From assembly GCF_001434405.1 (NCBI RefSeq), contig NZ_AZFT01000048.1:62001-126000 (forward strand): DNA of 64,000 nucleotides, given 5' to 3'. This document shows, in pieces, positions 58,593 to 64,000 of this stretch. Made by a program: the position numbers and the translations under genes. The stretch is from Ligilactobacillus apodemi DSM 16634 = JCM 16172 (GTDB taxonomy: Bacteria > Bacillota > Bacilli > Lactobacillales > Lactobacillaceae). The notes under the pieces are model-generated. The model ran no database searches. It saw only the letters and a list, made by a program, of their open reading frames with translations, and was not told the origin of the DNA. Position 1 is the first letter of the stretch. Each line of letters opens with the position of its first letter.

Positions 58593-59266
58593 CAAACTTA
58601 GAATATCCGCCGTTGTTTAAGTTATACGAAATTGATATCAAGCCCGAAAAGCAAGCACAGTATTTTGCCTTAGGAAAACGAAATTTAAATCTGTCGATCA
58701 AAACAGAGCCCCAAACGTTGGCAATGCATGCGACTCATAGTGATAAAAAAGGGCTAAAAAACTTAATTTTTGAACTTTATCAAAATAAGGCTGCCCAAGA
58801 GCGCCACCGCAATTCACCGCAGTTTAAAAAATATGCGCTTTTTGCTAAAAATGCGATCACTAAACGTAAAGTGACTGAATTGATTCCGGAGTTATTGCTA
58901 GAAAAATATGACTTTTTGAGCAAGTCTTCTTCAGAAAATATGGCAGTTAAATATGCTCGTATCAGTCTTAAACGTGAGAGTGCAGCAGCATTTAAGGCGG
59001 CAGTCTTTAGTGAGATGCAACAAGCGATCGCCTTAGAAGAAGGAGTTTGTGCAATGTATGCGGCAACGATCCAAAATCAACCTGATGAATGGCTCTTTTT
59101 GGAATTTTATCAAGACAAGGCAGCTTATGATAAGCACCGGGCAACTCCGCATTTTAAGGAATACCTTGAAAAGACAAAAGGCTTGGTTGAAACTAAAGAT
59201 TTAACTGATTTAGTTGCAGATACCCTAGTTAGTCAGGGAAATCTCAACTACGAAAGGGGAAACTAA
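58589..59266 (+). CDS. Tandem antibiotic-biosynthesis-monooxygenase (ABM) domain protein
   Basis: 225 aa made of two ferredoxin-like ABM domains (about 5-105 and 120-215). Each has a strand pair, the ELYQNKAAQERHRNSPQFKKY and EFYQDKAAYDKHRATPHFKEY motif and a helix; the repeat shows internal duplication. Such domains often bind heme, quinone or aromatic compounds, but some are structural. The GTG start overlaps the stop of the amidohydrolase, and its own stop overlaps the next gene by one base (TAATG), so all three are translated together. Confidence 0.8.
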   Translation: MTNLEYPPLFKLYEIDIKPEKQAQYFALGKRNLNLSIKTEPQTLAMHATHSDKKGLKNLIFELYQNKAAQERHRNSPQFKKYALFAKNAITKRKVTELIPELLLEKYDFLSKSSSENMAVKYARISLKRESAAAFKAAVFSEMQQAIALEEGVCAMYAATIQNQPDEWLFLEFYQDKAAYDKHRATPHFKEYLEKTKGLVETKDLTDLVADTLVSQGNLNYERGN

Positions 59267-60372
59267 TGAAGGTCCTTCCTAAAAAAGTTCAGTTAACAGA
59301 GCTTTTTTATGATCTAGTTTTTGTGTTTGCAATTTCTAAAGTGACTGGCTTGATCCACCATGTGGAAAATGCGCGGGAGTTTTTAGAGTATTTTGGCTTA
59401 TTTGCGATCGTAATGATCGTTTTTCTTAATACTTGGATGGTCCAAACAGTCTATACTAACCGTTATGGCAAGAATTCCTTGCGTGATATCATATTTTTTA
59501 TGTTAGACATGGCGATTCTATTATTCATGTCTAATACCTTTACCGGTGAGATCACCATGTGGTTTAGGCCGTTTGTGTTTGCGACAGGGTTACTATCATT
59601 GACACTGTTTTTAGAGTATTTTTTGACCTATCGTACGGCAAAAGACTCAGTAACTAAAGAAGTTACCCAAAAATTTATGTATATTTTGGGCTTTAGAACA
59701 GTTATGTTACTATTGAGCATTTTATTTTCGCTAAAAGTTGGGCTAATCCTCGCAGTGCTCGGGATTCTTGGTAGTTGGATCTTACCGCTCTTCTTTACTA
59801 GAACAATGAGAAAAAGTCCGATCAATTTTCCCCACTTATTGGAACGACTGACGCTGATCACGATCATCACCTTTGGGGAAACGATTGTTGATATTGCCCC
59901 ATACTTTACCCTTAAAACGATTGGCCTACCGTCATTATTGATTTTTGGTGTAGTGTGTCTATTGTTTATGACATATATTACCCAATTTGATCATTATATT
60001 GATGAGAAACGTACCGGTGAAACGGGTGTCTTGTTGATTTATTTGCATTACTTTATTTTATTTGGCTTGAGCCTGATAACAGTTGCGTTAAGCTTCATCA
60101 GTGAAACGCATTTTGATGACCATGTAGCTGTTTTATGTCTATATGGAGGGTTAATGCTATTTTATATCGGGATTTTGATTGCGGCTCGCTATAATCAAGG
60201 AAAATTACACCTTTCCCCGCAATTAGTAGGGCTTTTTGGCGTGACCACGATTCTTGGTGCGATTTGTTCATATTTGACGGGAACATTTTTCTGGGTCACG
60301 TTGATCACTTTTGCAGTGACCTTACTAAATGCAACTAGTTATATTGCGTATTTGTTGCATAAATTACGCTGA
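59266..60372 (+). CDS. LtrA (low temperature requirement A) family membrane protein
   Basis: 368 aa with about ten helices. Begins KKVQLTELFYDLVFVFAISKVTGLIHH, the diagnostic LtrA motif (V-x-x-x-E-L-F-x-D-L-x-F-V). LtrA of Listeria is needed for growth in the cold; its molecular role is unknown, and transport is suspected. Coupled to the upstream genes and probably part of the same pathway, perhaps exporting or importing their aromatic substrate (inference). Confidence 0.85.
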   Translation: MKVLPKKVQLTELFYDLVFVFAISKVTGLIHHVENAREFLEYFGLFAIVMIVFLNTWMVQTVYTNRYGKNSLRDIIFFMLDMAILLFMSNTFTGEITMWFRPFVFATGLLSLTLFLEYFLTYRTAKDSVTKEVTQKFMYILGFRTVMLLLSILFSLKVGLILAVLGILGSWILPLFFTRTMRKSPINFPHLLERLTLITIITFGETIVDIAPYFTLKTIGLPSLLIFGVVCLLFMTYITQFDHYIDEKRTGETGVLLIYLHYFILFGLSLITVALSFISETHFDDHVAVLCLYGGLMLFYIGILIAARYNQGKLHLSPQLVGLFGVTTILGAICSYLTGTFFWVTLITFAVTLLNATSYIAYLLHKLR

Positions 60373-60382
60373 TAACGAGCGA

Positions 60383-60414
60383 GAAGAGATTTTTTTAATC
60401 TCTTCTTTTTTTTG
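60383..60414 (+). terminator. Terminator of the amidohydrolase operon
   Basis: GAAGAGAT pairs with ATCTCTTC across a TTTTTTA loop and seven T follow. Confidence 0.85.
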
Positions 60415-60468
60415 AACAAAAAATTCGTTAAAATTTAATTGTAATTTTGAAAGGCAGGTGTGGAATTT

Positions 60469-61089
60469 ATGGAAATCAATTTACGTGCGATGAGAACAGA
60501 AGATTATGAGCCAATTTTAAAATTAGTGATCACTACTTGGGATTATCGCTCATGGGTACCAAAAAGGCTAGTTGAACCAATGGCTGAATTTTTTCTAAGC
60601 GATTTGCTACAACGTTCAGACCATATTATGATCGCTGAGGTCGATGGTAAAATAGCTGGGATCTGTGCAGGAGATATTTTAGAATATTCACGCATGCAAC
60701 GTTTTAGTTTGCGAAAGAAAACGCATGCATTGGGAGCAATTTTGGCATATACTGAAAAGGGATCTATTTTTGAAAAGTATATTCAAACAATGGAACTTGA
60801 TCAAGAATTATTATTACAAAGTGGGCGTGAATTTGACGGCAGTTTGAACCTTTTGATCGTGGTTAAAGCATACCAAGGTCTAGGTTTAGGCAAGCTACTT
60901 TATAATAATTTTTGTGAATATTTGAAGAAAAATGGGGCACGATCTTTTTATCTTTATACTGATGATTCATCAGATTATGCTTTTTATAAGTATCAAGGTA
61001 TGCAAAAATTAGCGCAAAAAACTTTTTATTGGGATGATATTGGAGAAGATAATACTGAATTGTATTTTCTTTATGGGAAAGAAATATAA
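60469..61089 (+). CDS. GNAT-family N-acetyltransferase
   Basis: 206 aa. The acetyl-CoA motif A appears as VKAYQGLGLGKLLYNNFCEYLKKNG (Q-x-x-G-x-G), with a beta-bulge strand before it and the DSSDYAFYKYQGM motif B after it. The substrate is unknown. ATG at 60469 is chosen because AAAGGCAGG precedes it, rather than an in-frame start nine bases earlier. It has no linked partner. Confidence 0.85.
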   Translation: MEINLRAMRTEDYEPILKLVITTWDYRSWVPKRLVEPMAEFFLSDLLQRSDHIMIAEVDGKIAGICAGDILEYSRMQRFSLRKKTHALGAILAYTEKGSIFEKYIQTMELDQELLLQSGREFDGSLNLLIVVKAYQGLGLGKLLYNNFCEYLKKNGARSFYLYTDDSSDYAFYKYQGMQKLAQKTFYWDDIGEDNTELYFLYGKEI

Positions 61090-61164
61090 TTAACACATTT
61101 AAAAGAATTTATGTTATCTTTAAAAATAAACCAAAAAAATTTACCTAAAAAGGAGTGGCAGCCG

Positions 61165-62169
61165 ATGTCAATGCTTTTATCACCAACCGTGATTGCTGAT
61201 TTAAAATTAAAAAATCGCATCGCATTATCCCCAATGAGAACATATAATGTTCAAAAACATGATGGTATCTTAAATCCATTGCATTTTGCCCATTATGGTG
61301 CACGTGCCGTCGAACAAGTTGGTTTGTTGATCATTGAAGTGACCGCGGTGACACCAGATGGTCGGACGACAGATGATGATTTAGGTCTGTGGAATGATGA
61401 GCAAGCCAAAGAATTAAAAAAATTAGTAGATTTTTTGCATAGTTTGGGGACAAAAGTAGGGATTTTGTTAGGACATGCTGGGCGTAAAGCAAAAGATGCA
61501 ACTAAAGTAGTTGCGCCTAGTGCAATCTCTTATAATGATGAATATTCACAGCCTGAATCACTTGATCATGCCAAAATAAAAGAACTCCAAGCCGCTTTTG
61601 TAGCCGCAACTAAGCGAGCGATCGCTGCTGGGGTAGATATGGTAGAGATCCAAGGTGGTGAAGGCTTTTTGATCGATGAATTTTTTTCACCTGTAGTTAA
61701 TACTCGTGAAGATGAATATGGTGGGTCGCTTGCCAATCGTTACCGTTTTTTGCAAGAGATCATTACCGCAATTAGAAGCTTTTATCAAAATTCTTTGTGG
61801 GTCCGCCTTTCATTAGATGAATATGTTAAGGCAGAAGAACAAAATAAAATTTCTGAATGGCAAACGATCGGTAACTGGCTCAAACGCGATGGAGTTGACT
61901 GCATCAGCGTTACAACTGGTGGTTTGTTTGATAAAGGACCAGATTATAAATATGAAGGTTGGCAAGTTCCGTATGCAGCTGCGATGAAAGAAGCCGTAGA
62001 ATTACCTATTGCGGTTGCAGGAATGCTATTTGATTCTAAATTATGCGAATATATTCTTGAAACCAACCAAGCAGATTTGATTTTAGAAGCCCATGTTTTT
62101 GACACTAATGCTAGATGGGTCGTTGAATCAAAAGAAGAATTAGAGGTAACTAGTGAAGAACGGTTATAA
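61165..62169 (+). CDS. Old Yellow Enzyme-family NADH:flavin oxidoreductase
   Basis: 334 aa FMN barrel. LKNRIALSPMRTY at the N-terminus, the active-site His-type region LLGHAGRKA, and VEIQGGEGFLIDEFFSPVVNTREDEYGGSLANRYRF are typical. It reduces activated double bonds with NAD(P)H. The C-terminus is short of the usual 360 residues but complete. ATG 61165 follows AAAGGAGTGG; the upstream in-frame ATG lacks a site. Confidence 0.9.
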   Translation: MSMLLSPTVIADLKLKNRIALSPMRTYNVQKHDGILNPLHFAHYGARAVEQVGLLIIEVTAVTPDGRTTDDDLGLWNDEQAKELKKLVDFLHSLGTKVGILLGHAGRKAKDATKVVAPSAISYNDEYSQPESLDHAKIKELQAAFVAATKRAIAAGVDMVEIQGGEGFLIDEFFSPVVNTREDEYGGSLANRYRFLQEIITAIRSFYQNSLWVRLSLDEYVKAEEQNKISEWQTIGNWLKRDGVDCISVTTGGLFDKGPDYKYEGWQVPYAAAMKEAVELPIAVAGMLFDSKLCEYILETNQADLILEAHVFDTNARWVVESKEELEVTSEERL

Positions 62170-62204
62170 AAAAAGCGCGAAGCATTTAGCTTCGCGTCTT
62201 TTAA
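62170..62204. terminator. Terminator between OYE and APC permease genes
   Basis: AAGCGCGAAGC pairs with GCTTCGCGTCTTTT around ATTTA; it serves both convergent genes. Confidence 0.85.
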
Positions 62205-62211
62205 GGTTAAC

Positions 62212-63669
62212 TTATTTTTTATTTTTTAATCTGATTTCGAGCTTACGTAAGAGTGGTAAGATAGCACCCATACCAAAGATCAAGAAAACAAAGAAGAAAT
62301 TCATTAATAATTCATGATTGAATTGTGCGGTACCAAAGTGTGAATTTTGGGGAATAAAGCCCATCGTTGCACAAACAAAGGTGAATAAGAAACACCAAAA
62401 ACCAACTAATAAAGCCCCGGTACGATTTTTAATGAAGATATAATCTGAACTAAATTTATCTTGTTGCCATCTGACCGCAATAAATGCGACAAAGACCAAA
62501 CATGTCTTATAAGGTGAAACGATCCCGTTTAAGTTTAAGAGCCAGTTATAGATCGAATTGATGTCTGGTAAAGTTCCACTTAACAGTAATAAGACTAAAG
62601 CGATCCCCGCAGTTAAGGTATAACTGTGGACAGGACGCCCATGTTTATTGGTTTTTGTTAGCCAACTTGGCATGTATTTTTGGTTAACATCGCCGGCAAA
62701 GACCCGACTAGCAGCATCAATCAAGACCGCTAATTGTGCCAACATAAAGAAAGCTTGCACTACCGCGAAGATATACATTAAAATTTTGCCCCAGCCTAAT
62801 TGTTCACCTAAAAGTTTGAAGGCATAGTAAGGACCATTCATCTTAAAGTCGTTAGGGATGTTATTAGCGTCAAAGAAAACGGCTAATGCCAGTGTACCAA
62901 AAATCGTCAATGCCCCAGTCATTAAAGCAAGTAGCCACATTGAACGGGGAAAATCACGTTTAGGATTTTTCATGCGACTGATATATGGTGCTGCTAATTC
63001 AGCTCCAGACATGGCAAAGATCAAAAGGCCAGTCGTTGAAAAATAATGTAAGCTAAAGTTTGGCTTAAAGGCGGACCAGTTAAATGGTTGCGTGGCGATA
63101 TGTGCGCCATGTGTCAAAGCATAGCCGGTCATTAAAACAAAAAGCATTGACATGATAAACATCGCGCCCCCACCGATCAATGAGAGGATCTCAAGGGCAT
63201 TTTTAAAGATATTTTCAAGTAAAATAAAGGCTAAAATGATCACAAATGTTAAGAGACCAAACGTAAACGTCGACATATGACTGCTCAATGTTGCGTCGCC
63301 TAAAACGATCCAACTAAAAGAAACGATGATCGAGTTTGAAACATCGACTAAGTAAGGGATTGTTTGGACCCAATACATCCAAGACGTGGCATAACCAAAA
63401 AGGTCATTGCCAGTCCCACGGCGGATCCAAGAGGCTAGTCCCCCAGCTTGTTGATCAAAGGTCAAACCAAGTTGGCTGACGATCAATTCGTATGGGATGA
63501 CGTAGACAAAGAGCATAAAGATCCAAGAAACGACAACAGATAAACCTTGATTTTGAAAAGGGTAGAAGATATTTTCAAAACTGATGATCGTTACAAAGTC
63601 AAGTAACGTCAACACGAGCCAAGGTGTATATTTTTTTTGTGATAGTGAATTTGGGTTTAAAGTATTCAA
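62212..63669 (-). CDS. APC-superfamily amino acid permease
   Basis: 485 aa with twelve predicted helices. First helix includes TLLDFVTIISFENIFYPFQNQG, and the sixth region FAMSGAELAAPYISRMKNPKRDFPRS is the APC signature (glutamate/GABA antiporter subgroup). It probably exchanges or imports an amino acid or amine; the exact substrate is not readable. The gene has a structured leader upstream on the minus strand, suggesting metabolite control, and GGAGAAG before the ATG. Confidence 0.88.
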   Translation of the reverse strand: MNTLNPNSLSQKKYTPWLVLTLLDFVTIISFENIFYPFQNQGLSVVVSWIFMLFVYVIPYELIVSQLGLTFDQQAGGLASWIRRGTGNDLFGYATSWMYWVQTIPYLVDVSNSIIVSFSWIVLGDATLSSHMSTFTFGLLTFVIILAFILLENIFKNALEILSLIGGGAMFIMSMLFVLMTGYALTHGAHIATQPFNWSAFKPNFSLHYFSTTGLLIFAMSGAELAAPYISRMKNPKRDFPRSMWLLALMTGALTIFGTLALAVFFDANNIPNDFKMNGPYYAFKLLGEQLGWGKILMYIFAVVQAFFMLAQLAVLIDAASRVFAGDVNQKYMPSWLTKTNKHGRPVHSYTLTAGIALVLLLLSGTLPDINSIYNWLLNLNGIVSPYKTCLVFVAFIAVRWQQDKFSSDYIFIKNRTGALLVGFWCFLFTFVCATMGFIPQNSHFGTAQFNHELLMNFFFVFLIFGMGAILPLLRKLEIRLKNKK

Positions 63670-63679
63670 TTTTCTTCTC

Positions 63680-63765
63680 CTTAAAATGTGTCTTAGTTGT
63701 TTTAGCTAAAACCTAAGGCACCAGGATGCTTGTTTGAATGCACGAGCCTGCCCCCCTTGATATTA
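63680..63765 (-). other. Structured leader of the APC permease, candidate riboswitch
   Basis: On the minus strand, the leader pairs TGC/GCA and CAGG/CCTG blocks (complement of 63722-63725 with 63747-63750) under a G-rich 5' end, and includes the self-complementary TTTTAGCTAAAA before the ribosome binding site. The compact hairpin with conserved-looking loops resembles a small ligand-binding leader, but it matches no riboswitch I can name. Confidence 0.35.
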
Positions 63766-63847
63766 ATTGTCCTTTTATTTTAAAGAATTATTAAGAAAAT
63801 TACTACCACAAATTTTTCATTCCGTGTAAAATAGTGGTGAAAAATCT

Positions 63848-64000
63848 ATGAAAGTTATGAGTGGGAAGATGAAAAAGTATTTACAAATTGCAACACCAAA
63901 GGAATTACAAAGCTTGGTGCCAAAACCTTGGGAATGGGTCGAATTGAGCCCAGAAATCGAAGCTACCACGTTAGCGGCAATCGTGATCAACGCTAATGAT
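63848..64000 (+). CDS. Unknown protein, 5' part
   Basis: The frame from ATG 63848 (alternative ATG at 63869) is open to the window end: 51 residues including KKYLQIATPKELQSLVPKPWEWVELSPEIEATTLAAIVIN. I do not recognise it. It is divergent from the permease and probably begins another accessory gene. Confidence 0.45.
   Translation, partial: MKVMSGKMKKYLQIATPKELQSLVPKPWEWVELSPEIEATTLAAIVINAND

Overview
The window is a chromosomal segment of a low-GC lactic acid bacterium, almost certainly Lactobacillaceae and probably near Ligilactobacillus. The evidence is the gene order (rpoB-rpoC ... comC ... rpsL-rpsG-fusA ... S10/spc/alpha ribosomal clusters ... ecfA1-ecfA2-ecfT-truA-rplM-rpsI), strong AGGAGG ribosome binding sites with frequent GTG/TTG starts, a Lacto-rpoB-type leader, an L17 downstream element, a YSIRK/LPXTG surface protein and phenolic-acid (lpd) gene remnants. 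No rRNA, tRNA, CRISPR array or insertion sequence was seen.

Layout. Positions 1-5200 are accessory: the end of an SGNH-type O-acyltransferase, a decayed membrane-protein gene, two small cupins, a DUF697-like protein, a HAD phosphatase, and a RelA/SpoT-like (toxSAS) gene followed by a Panacea-domain gene, which together look like a broken toxin-antitoxin pair. 5200-12850 is rpoB-rpoC behind a promoter and structured leader. 12860-14816 holds a small membrane protein, a nucleoside hydrolase and the prepilin peptidase comC, all on the minus strand. 15090-18241 is rpsL-rpsG-fusA. 18296-21344 holds a patatin-like lipase, a T-box-controlled MetE-like methyltransferase and an isochorismatase-family hydrolase. 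21644-35735 is the continuous S10-spc-alpha ribosomal block (rpsJ to rplQ, with secY, adk, infA, rpmJ and rpoA).

After rplQ and its L17 downstream element, about 8.4 kb of accessory DNA separates the ribosomal block from ecfA1: a 1630-residue YSIRK/LPXTG G5-repeat surface protein and three redox genes, including an RclA/Har-like disulfide reductase. The conserved order resumes at 44267-48502 with ecfA1-ecfA2-ecfT-truA-rplM-rpsI. From 48.5 kb onward the DNA is accessory and partly degraded: a quorum-sensing type two-component system whose LytTR regulator is frameshifted, an ABC-transporter ATPase fragment joined to a fragment of a UbiX/LpdB flavin prenyltransferase, intact lpdD, a MATE exporter, ogt, a TMEM175-like channel, mmuM, an MFS exporter, a three-gene amidohydrolase-ABM-LtrA operon, a GNAT acetyltransferase, an Old Yellow Enzyme and an APC permease with a structured leader. 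A truncated gene of unknown function runs off the end.

The core genes are intact and act together in transcription (rpoA, rpoB, rpoC), translation (ribosomal proteins, infA, fusA, truA), secretion (secY) and vitamin uptake (ecfA1/A2/T). Several accessory genes carry single-base frameshifts, suggesting decay, phase switching or, less likely, local sequence error. The most notable locus is the toxSAS-Panacea remnant at 3.9-5.2 kb.
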